From: Takakia lepidozioides | Lineage: Eukaryota; Streptophyta; Takakiopsida; Takakiales; Takakiaceae | Assembly: GCA_030704615.1 (NCBI GenBank) | Contig: CM060731.1 | Coordinates: forward strand, 60,986,756-61,050,755 | DNA: 64,000 bases | Reading direction: 5' to 3' | Part shown: in pieces, positions 44,421 to 56,600 of the stretch | Layout: each line of letters opens with the position of its first letter | How positions within the stretch are numbered: position 1 is the stretch's first letter | The notes under the pieces: model-generated | Database searches by the model: none | Told to the model about the DNA's origin: nothing | Seen by the model: only the letters and a program-made list of their open reading frames with translations | Program-made: the position numbers and the translations under genes

Positions 44421-47400
44421 TAATTATCGTCCAATCACCCTTTTGAATGTCTCCTATAAAATTATTGCGAAGACCCTTTCCCGGCGGCTTCAAATTCTTT
44501 TACCATGTCTCATTGGACCTGCTCAGTCTGGCTTCGTTAGGAAAAGAATGATTCTAGATAATATCATTCTTGCTAATGAAGCCTTGGCTTTTGTTGCGCA
44601 TACTAATCAGCTGCTGGCTTTGCTTCTTCTCGATTTTGAGAAGGCTTTTGACAGAATAGATTGGAACTTTCTCCTTATGGCCATTCAGCGTTCTGGTATT
44701 CACTCTCAATTTCTGGCCTGGGTTAAAATCTTGCTGTTTTCAGCCTCTAGTCATGTCATGACCAATGGGTTGCTCTCTAAAGCCTTTCCTTTACAACGGT
44801 TGGTCCGTCAAGGTTGTCCTCTCTCACCCTTCTTATTTCTGATCGTTGCTTATTGCTTGGGACACCTTATGGACTCCCAGCAACATATCTGTGGTCTGCA
44901 GATACCCATCCCTAACTCCCCTTCTCCTTTCAATCTTACGCTCTCTATGTACGCAGATGACACCGTTTTCTATCTTCGAAATGACAACCTTCTCATGATT
45001 GAGGCTTTCTTTAACACCCTTGAGTGGTTTTGTTTAGCTGCAGGATTCAAAATCAACTGGTCTAAATCAGTTGGCATTCTGTCTTTACTTACGGATCAAT
45101 CTGCTGCTCACCTACCTTTGTGGGTGGAGGATAAGGGTCTCTGTTGGTTACCAGAAGGTGACTCCTGCAAACTTTTGGGCCATCTCATTGGGCATAATCT
45201 CTCTCAACAGACGCGTTTTGCCCCTATCCTTTGCTCCCTCAAGGCCAAGCTTTCTTATTGGTCTTCTGCCAGACTATCCATTGCAGGTAAGTGCATAATC
45301 AAATGAGACTCAAATCCATTAAAGCCTTGACCCGTAATTTTCTTTGGGGTGCTCTGGATACAACAACCTCCAAGCGGGCTCTGATTTCCTGGTCTCAACT
45401 ATGTCTAAAGAAAAACGGAGGAGGGTTTGGTATTCTAGATCTGGGAAAAGAGATTGATGCGCTTCTTGTAAAATGGATCCCCCGTTTATTTATGTCTTCC
45501 GCTGGTCCCTGGAAATTTTTGCTTTGGAATAACATGCGTAGTTCAGTTCCTTCCTCCAACCCTGCTTGGAGGCCTAGTTTGCGATGGTTGTTCCAGGGAG
45601 GATCCAGGAATCGTAAACAAATGGGGGGCAGTGGGGCCTGGCATGCTATATGGCATGCTTGGATATGCCTGTGAGAATATCTGTACCAGAAACCTCCCAA
45701 TTCCTGGGATGAAGCAGTCCGTCAACCCATCTTCGGGAATTTACAACTAGACAACGAGGAGTTGGCCTCTTGTATTGCTAAATGGGCCATATGGGAGCGT
45801 GCCGGGATCTCCCTTGTAAGTGATGTGTGGACAGGTTAGGACTTGCTTCCTCGAGACAGTTGGGCAGGTAAATTACATCCATTAACTCTTAACCGGGGAT
45901 GGCTGATAATTTCGGATGCAGTTAACTTGAGATGGTCCCCTCTTCTCTCCTCTAGTCGGGAACAATGGCTTCCCCCGGCTTGGCGGGGTTGTTTGGGGGG
46001 GCAACCCAACGAGCATTATTTATGTCACGGTAGTTCTTAACAGAGTTGCGGCCAGCGGTATTGGTTACACTGCCAACTCGGATGGTTCCCTTGTGTCTCT
46101 GGGTTTAATTTCATGTCTTGCTGGTTCCACCTTTGCTGTTAGGATCATTGACTCTCAGGGTGTTTCCAACCCGAATTAGCTAGTACTCTGCTCCAATGGG
46201 GACAAGCGATTTCTGTGTTCTGGTTTCTTATGCTCCCAATATCTCAGCTCCAATGTGATCCCGGGGAGTGGGTTTGGTGTATTCAGGATACCACTAAACC
46301 ATTTTTTGCTTACTCGGCAAAAATAGGTTACAAGATGCAATGCAACGCCTTCTCCATCTCTGCTAGACTTTCAGCCAAATGGGAGCCAATGGTTGTCTCT
46401 GTAAGGGCTTGGAAATTTATTTGGAAGGATGTTTGGTTGAAGCAGAGGTCTGCTAAGACCTCGGCCTTCCTGTGGAAACTTTGCAACATGATTCTACCTC
46501 TTTCCTTCTCCCAACCTGCTCGGCCTAACGAAGTGTGCAGGTCATGTTCTTTGGGGCAAAGTGAATCCTTTCTTCATTGCTTCTTGAACTGCCCCTTTGC
46601 GGCGACCATTTGGTCCAAGGTTCATAGCTTGTACAGGAACTGGCGAGATTTTGATTACAGGGATCCTCTTATTATGTTGCTCAATATCTCTGCTAATGTT
46701 CCCTGGCAATCTTGTCAGGTTTGGAATACTCTAAGAGGTCTGGGGCTCTAGCATATCTGGAAGGCACGTTGTGCTTTGACATTTGATAGCAAGCCTGTTA
46801 ATGTTAAAACTACTATGGCCAATCTTTTCATTGACTTACTGGTAGAAGGTCACAAAATGTGGGGGGTCCTGTTGGGCACAATATGCAGATGCTCTAAGGA
46901 GCAGGAGGTTGTCCTTCTCTCCAAATTTGACGCCGAATGGGGGCTGTTTGGATTACTTTGCAAACAAGAAGGAGAGCGAGTGTGCTGGTCATCCCGACCT
47001 CCAGTCAACTGGTGACTCCCCCAATCACTGGGCCTCACCGGCGGAAGTTAAAGAACGGGACATCAATTGGCGTCATAGGAAGAATAGAGGCTCAAAGATC
47101 CGTGCTCATTTGAACTTTGAGCCCCTCAGAGTCGAACGTTGAGTAGGATTTGGTGCTTTGGCTTCTGGCTCGGCAGTAGGTTCCTGCAATTGTTTGGTGC
47201 TTTTCTACTTCCTTTTTCTGTTGCATGGTAGCCCTGCCAGTGTGATAGATTTTTTGACAAATGCAATGCACCTCTTATTTTGGTTAAATCTTAGGCTCTT
47301 CTCTGTTCCTAGTGCTCAATCTAGCAGTGCTTGGGTTTTATCATTAGCTGCTCTTCCATAGTTTCGTGATCCCTCTAGAACATGGCTTCCTGATCTCTCA

Positions 47401-47580
47401 GGGTTCTAGCATGGCTATGAATTAAGCTTGGCCTGGTTGGCTGGTCTGGGTTGTACCTGATCTATCCATAGATGTAAGCCTTATGGCCTCCTGTCCTGGT
47501 TATGTTTTCCATGACATCTTTCTAATATGAATCACAGGGCTTCTTCCCCTTAAAAAAATAAAAAATAAAAAAATAAAAAA
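44421..47580 (+). pseudogene. LINE-C: reverse transcriptase to 3' end
   Basis: The coding begins in mid-domain, exactly at the CACTA-2 edge, with N-Y-R-P-I-T-L-L-N. It continues through S-G-F-V-R-K-R-M-I-L-D-N, L-L-D-F-E-K-A-F-D-R-I-D-W (44628), R-Q-G-C-P-L-S-P-F (44812) and the catalytic Y-A-D-D (44952), so the palm residues are intact. The open frame stops at 45304. Later frames carry the connector and zf-RVT (C-R-S-C..S-F-L-H-C-F-L-N-C, 46540-46590). The 3' end is an (A)n/TAAAAAA tail at 47551-47580. Endonuclease and ORF1 are missing. Confidence 0.85.
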
Positions 47581-47839
47581 TACATTAGGATATAGTTTCA
47601 TAATTTTTGTCGGATGAGCACATTCACATTCGTTCACATTTGTTTCGTTGTGGCATATTGTTTAGGTCTCCGGGAAATATGTATGAAATATGTCCTCGTG
47701 CTCGTGTGAGCTTGGTCACAGACTACCCATTGTTGGGCGGATTTCATTCACATCTTTTCGTTCTGATTAAAAATACAATTCTGGATACTAACAAAAACCT
47801 CAAAGAACCTGTGGATCTCATCAACTCTTTGAGGGATCT
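47581..47839. other. No recognisable gene
   Basis: An open frame of 78 codons (47607-47843) has no motif and runs into the next element. Not supported as a gene. Confidence 0.4.
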
Positions 47840-47843
47840 TTAA

Positions 47844-48493
47844 CCCTTAAACGCCCAGTGCCATAGTTTGACTTTTTCAGAAAACATGACCCCTTAAGTG
47901 AAAAAAAGGTGTAACTTTCAGAAAATTAACTTTTTAAAGAACTTGACCACACATTAGGTGCGTACCTTCCTCCTGCATCCACCTGCCGAATTTGAGGCCA
48001 ATCAGCTCCAGATTCACAAAATGCCACCGTTGAATGTGGGCTCCATTATTGGGGCCCTTTTGAGAAACATATCCATTTTTGGTAAATTTTTAAAGATTTG
48101 AGTGACGGGATCAAATGGGATTGAGGCGAAATTAGCATGGTTTCATCCCCTTGAGATCCCTCATCCAACAAGCCAAAAAGTATCCAATTTGGCCAATGCA
48201 TGTGATGTTGCCACTTGGTCAAACCTGGAAAAATCACATGTTTCTCTCCCTCTCACACAACACGTGTGAAGAATGAAACAACGAGAATTACCTTTATCAA
48301 ATCGTGACCCCTGCTTGTGTGATGAGACCTCTTTGCAACTTGGCAGATCCCAGGCAATCGGGCAATGAATCTTGGTGTGCCAGGTGCCCAAGAACACTAT
48401 ATTTTTTTTCACACAATTCCATGGAGAATGCAAAAAGTTATTCAGATTTTTCTAAACCCAAAAGCCCGAAACGGGCTACTTGGCATTTAAGGG
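47844..48493. mobile_element. piggyBac-like non-autonomous element (MITE)
   Basis: A 650-base segment is bounded by TTAA on both sides (47840-47843 and 48494-48497). Its ends are CCCTTAAACGCC on the left and, read inward, CCCTTAAATGCC on the right: 12 bases with one mismatch. TTAA target sites and ends starting CCC are the marks of the piggyBac superfamily. Near the right end a small inverted pair (GCCCGAAACGGGC) could form a hairpin. There is no transposase inside. The call rests only on ends and target site. Confidence 0.6.
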
Positions 48494-48497
48494 TTAA

Positions 48498-49685
48498 GAC
48501 AGCTATTTGATCGATTATTTTTCAAATTAATTACATGTGGTTCCATATTCCATACTCCCTGTTCTTCCAAATCTTGAGAAATGCCCGTTTAATACTAGGT
48601 ATATGGTAACGGCTATAACCAATGCAACGTGGTTGTCCAACCTGAGAGCCCCAAGGACTGGAAAGTCCACCGTACCACACATTTAGCGTATATATATTGG
48701 GATCGGACGATATGAACCTATGAAGTCCCCGTATACTAACTTAAGTCCCAAAGCAAAGATCCTCCGAACATTGTTCTCAACCTCCCATTTGAGCATTTGC
48801 AACAACAACCCTGTGTTTCCGGGGGCTCCTCCACCAATGGCCCTTTTGATTGACTCACAACTTGGCCCCACGTGCCAGGCAAGGGCACCTGCCAACAAAG
48901 GCAAGCCGGGCAGAGGATCTAGATTTGGACTTTGAGGAGCCCAACTTTCTACCGTTTTGGCCAACGAATCTCGGGCAGGTTGCGTTGAGAAATACAATCT
49001 CGCTTTGGCGACTTTCCAATCCAACGTAAAAAGCTGCTTTTTCCTTCGTATTTTTTAGTGCATTTTGAAGCAGAACTTGGTTCCTACTTGGTGGGACACA
49101 CTCGATGATTCAGTTAGTGGTTTTAGCACACAACCAAACCACTACATCAATACTTCATAAGTTAGAACCGGGTGGTTCCATTGGGTGCCGGAGAATGGAG
49201 CATGGAACGACGTTGCCGGAGCGGATTCGGTTTCGTGGAACACATTCTTGTCACTTGGATGACACACCATCCAAGGTTGAGGTGAAATGGACAACCTTCT
49301 GGGGGTCTATTGTGTTGTTTTCAAATGCAAATTGTGCTGTTCTATGTTTCAAGCAGATTCTTACGCCGCAAAAAGTTCCTGCCCACCGACTTCCCACAAA
49401 CTAATTTGCTGCGGTATGCCCCAGGGCCCTATTTTTGACAGCCGGTCGGAAAGGAAAAGAGTGCGACCATTTGGGTCCAGTAGGACATTGGGGTCAAAGC
49501 GACAAACTTTCCAAAAAGTCGAGATATAACCTTCCTGAAGGTACTCACACTCCGCATGAATACCAAAGCGTGGGCTCGTTGCGTCAGATCTGAGGCAATG
49601 TGACACGCATGGCCCTCTTATTAACTTAGAGCTTTGTAAGTTTGTACGTTTGTACCCTCTTGTAGCCTGGGAGGCCACCAAAATT
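48498..49685. other. Gene-poor stretch
   Basis: Minus-strand open frames at 48683-49024 (113 codons) and 49361-49681 (106 codons) are relatively long, but I find no motif in them and no consistent splice structure linking them. They could be remains of an unrecognised element. Confidence 0.35.
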
Positions 49686-49989
49686 GGCAGCCTAACTCAT
49701 CCAAAAATCTTAATGACACTGCAACTACTCCTAGTACCTACCAACATTCCTGTTATCGAAGAACTTGGTATCACACTTTCCAGTATACACAGTGCTTGAC
49801 CATCCACCGCCTCACCGACTCACATTTACACGTTTACACAGCTGCTTCGACCGCTTTAGATTGCATACTTTCGATCTTTCTATGTATATGTTATATCCCT
49901 GTAACACCCCACACAATCGACTCTCATGTAGACGAGCTCATAGATCGGGTCTCTCACATACAATGAGAGGAAAAACTAACCTCGGCAGT

Positions 49990-50350
49990 ATTCTCGTCAA
50001 GAGACCATCGCCCAGCAGAAGACTCATGGCTGGGGAAGAGCCGCGAAGAGGGAGAAATTAAACATTGCTGACACCAAACAGAGCTAGCACGATTGCTTCA
50101 CATTTAATTAAAAGAGAGACCATCGCCCACTAGAGGACTCATGGCGTGGGGAAGAGCTGACCGGGAAGAGGGAGAAATCAAACACTGCTGACACCAACAG
50201 AGCTAGCAGGATTCCTTTACATTTAACTAAAAGAGAGACCATCGCCCAGTACTTACAAGACTCATGGTTGGGGATTGGGGAAGAGGGAGAAATTAAACAC
50301 TGCTGACACCAACACAGCTAAGCATGATTGCTAAGCATTTAATTAAAAGA
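49990..50350 (+). repeat. Three tandem copies of a ~115-base unit
   Basis: Each unit contains AAGAGAGACCATCGCCCA, ACTCATGG, GGGGAAGAG, GAGGGAGAAATTAAACA.TGC, TGACACCAACAGAGCTAGCA and CATTTAATTAAA (starting at about 49998, 50111 and 50231). No coding function is evident. Confidence 0.85.
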
Positions 50351-51353
50351 GAAAGACGGTACTTAGCTAACCCGATGCATGCTTGCTGCATGATGTTTTT
50401 CAGACAGAAAAGTTAGCATGATGCTTGTTGATTCATTACCTTATTCCACAAAGAGAGAGAGAGAAGCGATCTGATTACGACAAACATGTACGGCGGAGCG
50501 GCCCCGCAACCATTATGGTAGACGCAGGCCCATTGGATTCCAAGGTTGCTCTCTGGTTGCTGGCCCAACCTTTGTCACCAGTCAGCAACAGCAACAGACC
50601 ACACATGGCATCTTAAGCAGACACCACTGCTTAATCAACCACCCCAATACTTACAGCGGGAAGCTGGGCGAAAGATCTGCTTCTCACCGGATCGACATAC
50701 CTCTTCGTATGATTTGGATCAACATTAAGATTTAGAATGGCACTACCCTCATCTGCTACCAGTGATACTTACCATTGCAAAGATCTGAAGTAGCACTAGA
50801 ATCATGTGCAACCGATTTCAAGCATCACCCAATCAAGATTTTTACCTGCGTATTGTATAATAAGTCCCAATTGTGTCTCATCGTCCCACCAAGGTTTTGC
50901 TGGAGTGTTGGTGCGGGTATTTGACCTCTTATCCAAGAAGAGGAAAGGGTAGTTGGGGGTATTTCATTTGGAGATAACAGCTCAAATCCCCTTTAAAAAA
51001 CCTTTAAAATCCCGGCCATTATCCCCCCTCCCTCCCCTCCCCTCCCCATTCTTCATCCAAGATGATAAATTGTGCACAATCTACATGTTTCACTATACCC
51101 AAAAGCTCCTGCCCGTCGATTTTTTCACTATGTTAAGCCCTAAGCGTCAAAACAACCCAACTTGGGTCGTTTTGGTTTAAAAAACAGGCTGGTTATCCTT
51201 GAGGTTAAGCCTGATGTGGGCCCACATAGGAAATCAAGTCAAGTATGACGTGGAATTTCCCAATTGGTCGTACGACCTGACAATTGCCACGTGGAGAGCG
51301 TAGAGTCTGCCACACTCTTGATTTTGTGGCCACTTTTCACCATCTAACCTGCC

Positions 51354-51577
51354 CTGAGGATGATGTGGCAACTAGGGTCAGGTTAGGGTGAAATTCCATG
51401 CACCCCAATGGCATGGTGGCGCGTCTCCCAACACCCTTTATTGCGCCACTTACCCCCTGAATGGCTGAGGATGATGTGGCAACTAGGGTCAGGTTAGGGT
51501 GAAATTCCATGCACCCCAATGGCATGGTGGCGCGTCTCCCAACACCCTTTATTGCGCCACTTACCCCTTAAATGGCA
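51354..51577 (+). repeat. Tandem duplication, 112-base unit
   Basis: Two nearly identical units start CTGAGGATGATGTGGCAAC at 51354 and 51466 and end with GCGCCACTTACCCC. Near identity suggests a recent duplication. Confidence 0.9.
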
Positions 51578-51599
51578 CCCGCAGCCGACCTGCCTTGGA

Positions 51600-52740
51600 G
51601 ATCTCCATGCCTAATCCCCAAGCTGGAATCAATGGCGATGGTAGCTCCGAGTGTGGTTTGGTGTTCAAACCTGTTGTTGTGGGGGGAGTAGAGGAGGAGA
51701 CTCGATTGATGCGCAGCTCGAGAGCTGCCTGGAGATGCTTCCATCCACTTTGTGAAATCCGGCGAGTTTTGTTTTCCCGTTATGAAAACCGGGACACATT
51801 TCCGGCATGGGTGGCCCATGAACGCGTGGAGTGGGTGACCCCAAAACCCAATAAACATAGGGGTGGCCTGGGTGGGGGCTGGACATGCCTTGGGAGGGGT
51901 GGAGGCCTAATCAATTTAGGGACGGGTAGGATGAAGCACCCCCCTAAAACCCTCCACAAGAGAGGGCTACTGCAGAAAAATTATAGGCCCACATAGGTGC
52001 AATTGCAAGTCTCATGGGCAGGGGGTAAAAAGACCTAGTAGGAGACTCAGATTGGCCCGAAATGTTTTTGCGGAAAAGCCATACCCACCCACAACATTCC
52101 CACCGGAGCGATTGTCAAATGAACGGCTCAAAAATGTTTCCTCAATTTTCTGAACAAACCTTTTTACCTGCCCGAAGGAAAACCCCAAATTTGACCCCCC
52201 ATTTTTAGCATACAAAGCAGCCCAACCTGAGATTATGTCAGAAAAAGATGAAATTTGCAGGGAAGGTGGCTTATATGACAGGGCACCAGATTCTGGAGAG
52301 TGTCATGTCAGACCAGTTTGCAGATGGGAAATTCGATAGAAAAAGAACTTTTTTTTTTCCCTATTTACTTCATATTGTTTTTTTTTTGCACCACTTTAGA
52401 CATCATATTCTTTGGATCTGCTGGTTGGATTTAGACAGGGATTTTTGTGGTCGTAGGTGGGGTAGTTGAGAGTATATTCCAACGGTTAATTTTACAGGGC
52501 CTTAGTAAATCTCAAGGGGTTAAGTGGGCCCCAAATGAAAGAAGTCCAAAGCAGGAGCTTTTTGGCTGCTTAAAATCCTCCTCATGCGGTTCCACCCTCT
52601 CACTAGCTGGCTCCATATCAACCCTAGATGGTGTCTCATCCAAGGGACAAGATTGTGTGTTCCATGAATCTCCCTATGGCACCGTGGTTCCACATTGGTT
52701 CCACATTGGTTCCGGTGCTGCTCTCTAAGTAACCGGAACC
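51600..52740. other. No recognisable gene
   Basis: A plus-strand open frame (51499-51996) crosses the tandem duplication and has no motif. Nothing else is visible. Confidence 0.4.
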
Positions 52741-52744
52741 GAAC

Positions 52745-52998
52745 CGGACGCTATATCTTGGCATAATTGATCATCATATCGGAAAATGGAGGTTGTTAGT
52801 TTTCCATAGCTTGAAGAAACGGAACCGGGCTATATCTTGGCATGATTGATCTTAATATCCGAAAATGGAGGTTGTTAGTTTTTTTTCCGTAGCTTGAAGA
52901 AACCAGACCTGGTGGTTATATCTTGGCACAAATGAGTATAATATTCGGAACTTGAGGTTAGTACGTTAGTCCACAACTCGAAGAAACCGGAACCGGAG
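52745..52998 (+). repeat. Three ~80-base tandem units upstream of the CER1-like gene
   Basis: Units beginning CTATATCTTGGCA.AATTGAT at 52751, 52829 and 52916 continue with TCGGAAAATGGAGGTTGTTAG and end GCTTGAAGAAACCGGAACCGG. They lie 0.65-0.9 kb before the CER1-like start codon, in the distal promoter region. Confidence 0.8.
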
Positions 52999-53346
52999 GT
53001 TATGATAAAAATCTAACAACCGCCCACCACTGGTTTGCTCCCTTTCACAACCACGCCATTTACGCGTGGTCCTGCTCTTTGCTCTGCTATGACTACAACA
53101 GACCGGCTCTGAGAATGCGGACGCGTGCGGTTGGGACGGGGGAGTTGAAAAATGGAAAGTGATGGCGTCATTCTCTCGGATCCGGAATGTTGGTCCGGAG
53201 TAGTCAATAAGCAATCAAGATCCATTGCAAAAATATAAAGGAAGAGATTCAGTGTCTCCGCACACATTTTTCTACATAAAATAACAGTAAATAAACCCAA
53301 AAGCGAAAAAGGGTAGTAAACAACGACGAAATTGTTGGCAGTGTCG

Positions 53347-53460
53347 TTGACGTGTGACGAAAGCAGGTTGGGCGGGTGGGTGGACCGCGTGTAGCGAGTA
53401 CAGAGGCGGTCAACGTGGTGGGTTGACGGACGTTGACAAGCAGACGCCCCACCCACGTCA
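53347..53460 (+). promoter_or_regulatory. TTGAC (W-box core) cluster and ACGT element
   Basis: Four TTGAC cores fall within 91 bases: 53347, 53409 (reverse strand, GGTCAAC giving a GTTGACC W-box), 53423 and 53433. A CCCACGTCA element (53453-53460) of bZIP/ABRE-like type follows. WRKY and bZIP factors are the known binders of such sites in plants. Stress control of the wax gene is therefore likely but inferred. Confidence 0.5.
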
Positions 53461-53512
53461 CGATCATAATTGAGAGTCTGCACGCGTCTGTTTGCGTCCG
53501 GCAGCGCGCGCC

Positions 53513-53521
53513 AGTATATAC
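53513..53521 (+). promoter_or_regulatory. TATA box of the CER1-like gene
   Basis: GTATATACA lies 127 bases before the ATG at 53648, followed by a CT-rich untranslated leader (CTCTCTCTGTCTCTAACTCT). Spacing and composition suit a plant core promoter with a 5' leader of roughly 100 bases. Confidence 0.65.
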
Positions 53522-53647
53522 ACTCGCCGTTCCAGAGAGCTCAACAACTGGCGCTCTCTCTGTCTCTAACTCTCTTCCTCCTTCCACAATTGCAAGACAA
53601 GCAAGACAAGCGTGCAAAGCTCAGACTGCTAAGCTCGGACAAGGGCG

Positions 53648-56600
53648 ATGGTGACCAAGGCAGGGCCGCTCGCCTTCTGGCCGTTGCGAAGGGTGGGAAA
53701 CTACAAGGCATGGATGCTTTACTGGACCCTTCATTCAGCTCGATGACCGACTCGTGAAATCTTAAATACATGAACTGAGCAGTGACGAGTTGTAAAAATA
53801 ATTGATTAGTCCATATTTCACAGCTAAAACCTCAACATGTATATATATATGGAAACAGTCCTTGGAAGCAGCTGATACACGCCTTAAGGTTCATACGCAA
53901 CCAGAAATTGAACTCTGGTGTACCAATGCTAGAATTCCGTTGAACGTAGATAGCATGTTGAGGTGGAGTTACTCTGTCTCGTCAGTTGAGTAGGTTACAT
54001 AAAGCTGTGGAGAGAGAGAAAGAGCTCTAGAGCTTACAGACTACAGAACATAATCTGCTATGGTTAGTTGAGAGAGAGAGAGCTCTCTAGAGAGCTTACA
54101 GAATACAGTTCTAATATAACCTACCATGGTTAGTGCCTTCAAGGATTGTGTTAACAAACGTTTGGCGATTGTGGTGGGCTGGATGTGATGTGCAGTATGT
54201 GATTATATATCTCCCGTTCGTGATAAAGGTAGTTCAAGCTAGTCTGAAGGGTGGAAAGGAAATTCGAGAAAATCTGTGGTTCCATTTGTTGCTGGCATCA
54301 GCTCTCCGCTACGTTCTCGTCCAACTCTGGATGTCAGTGACTCGGTTCCATGCTTTAGTCAAGAAGTACAAGATTCAAACGGAAGGCGTCACTTTTGCAC
54401 AAAAAGATCGTGAAAGCAACTGGTATGTTTTATAGAGTGCATGTCGGTTTCGAAGTTATGTGTATGTACAAGTGTTGGTTTTCAGCTAGAAGTTGGTTGC
54501 AATGTAGTGACTGATGTGAATGTTCATACGAGTTAAATCATAAATTTAACTATTCACTCGTAAGCATAATAGTACCAGTCTGCGCTTTATCTATCTGATG
54601 GTCATCATTTTCGGCAGGGACAACTATATTCTTCTGCAGTTCCTGGTGGCTGCAGCAATGGTCACATTAGCTCCTGGTTTCAGGAATTTGCCCTTCTGGA
54701 ATGCAAAAGGGTTTGTATGTCTTCTCCTGCTGCACGCGGGCCCTGTTGAGTTGCTGTACTACTGGGGGCACCGTTTCCTTCATCAGTCACCAACACTGTA
54801 TAAGCGATATCACGCCTATCATCATGCCGCTTCCGTTACTGAGCCCACTTCAGGTAAATGGAGAACCTCAATTTCAATTATACTTTGTTGAAAAGACAAG
54901 CAAGCATGTACCTCATCGCGGGCTAGATGTGCTAGCGGTACATGCTTGCGGTAAATCCATTGCGGTACATACTTATTTTATTTCATTTTACTGACATCTG
55001 ATCTTTTGGTCATCGCGGGCTCTAGCACATCTAGATCTGACGGTTTCTCTTCACCTGCCTTGCCTTTGGAAGTGGGCACTTTTTAACTGTACTCGACAAT
55101 TTGGGCAAACCATCTGGATTGTCAATGTTGGCTTGGACGTTTGGACAGCCAATTTTATGACACAAGCTGTTAGATTGGCTGTCCCATATTTGGGGTTGAC
55201 CTGGTGACCCCTTTTATATAGTTGGCTGGTTGGTGATACACGAAACCCAAGACCGCTTCTTGTGCCCAAACTAACTTTCAAGAGGCAACTGATTGCTGAT
55301 GAGAGTGTGAAGTGTGAACTCTTGTGGCTACAATGTTGTGCAACGTCGGTGAATCTGATGGAGGGCACGGTTGGTGAACGTGCAGGGTTCATGCTCACAT
55401 TTGCAGAGCATCTAGTCTTTGCAGCGCTTGTCTCCATTCCATTGCTCGGCACAGGTCTACTAGGTGTGGCGTCGTCCGCCACATTCTATTGTTACTGGCT
55501 CTTACTCGACTGTTTATCTGCTATCGGACATTGCAATTGGGAGTTTGTGCCAACTTGGGTTTTTACGGTCTTTCCACTCATGAAGTATCTGCTCTACACC
55601 CCAACGTAAGCTTGCTCTGGACACAGCTTCTGCTTTGAGTAGTTCTAACTGATCAGCCTCTAAGTAACTAGCTCATAACCTGTATGTAGTATGTAGTATG
55701 TACACCGAGCTCTAGATTGTAACTCACACACTTCACAATTGACTATATAAACATGCCTGTACGTTTTATTACTTGAATCGAAAGTTGAAAAGATCAGATG
55801 TCAGTAAAATGACGGGTTTGAAACTTGACCTGGGGCACGCGCAGGTATCATTCATTACACCATTCGAACATCAACCACGATACCAATTTTGCACTGTCCA
55901 TGCCTCTGTATGATCACCTTGGTGGCACTTTTGACAAGCACACCGACACTCTACATGCCACAGTACGCAAAGGTATGTGTAACATTCCGAGCAGCTCTAC
56001 ATCATTTAAAGTGTCCAGACTCTCTCTCTCTCTTGAACAGTAGTTGCTTTTGGGCTGCTTTTGACTCTCTCTAGGTTGATTGGTTTTGTCTCATTGACGA
56101 GGTATTCATAAGCTGGTTTTAGGCGAGTGCAAGCTTGCAAATGTCCATCGTGTTCGTAACTGCACGATGCCAGCAGCTGCAAGGAGAATCATATGCGAAG
56201 TTACTTGCTCAAGGAGATGTGATCAATCAGTAGATGGATTTAGACAAATTACTTGATCTTGTGTCTGCAGAACTGTGTACATTTCTAACTTCAGACTTTG
56301 ACCTTATCCTCAATAATGTGACGATAATTTTTGGCAGGCCGGAGCGACAAGCCAGACTTCGTTTTCCTGGTCCATGAAATTGGTTTGGATTCAGTGCTAC
56401 ACCTGCAAATGAGCCTTATCTCATTTCATACAGTGCCTTTCACATCGGACCGGTGGTTTGTTCGGCTTCTATGGCCCATTACCGTACCTATCATGATCTT
56501 GATGTGGATCTTTGGGACTGCATGCGTGGGATGCCAGTACCGACTAAACCAATTTCAAGGCCAAACCTGGGTTATGCCTCGATTCGGTTTTCAGGTCAGT

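Noticed and set aside
51499-51996. 165-codon plus-strand frame as a gene
   Set aside because: It crosses a tandem duplication, has no recognisable domain, and no splice or promoter context supports it.
53708-53756. Premature stop in CER1-like exon 1
   Set aside because: The stop lies beyond a GC donor that joins perfectly to exon 2 in phase, so the sequence is intronic.
54133-54195. Alternative ATG for the CER1-like gene at exon 2
   Set aside because: The bases before 54196 are intronic with a clear CAG acceptor; exon 1 at 53648 supplies the conserved family N terminus.
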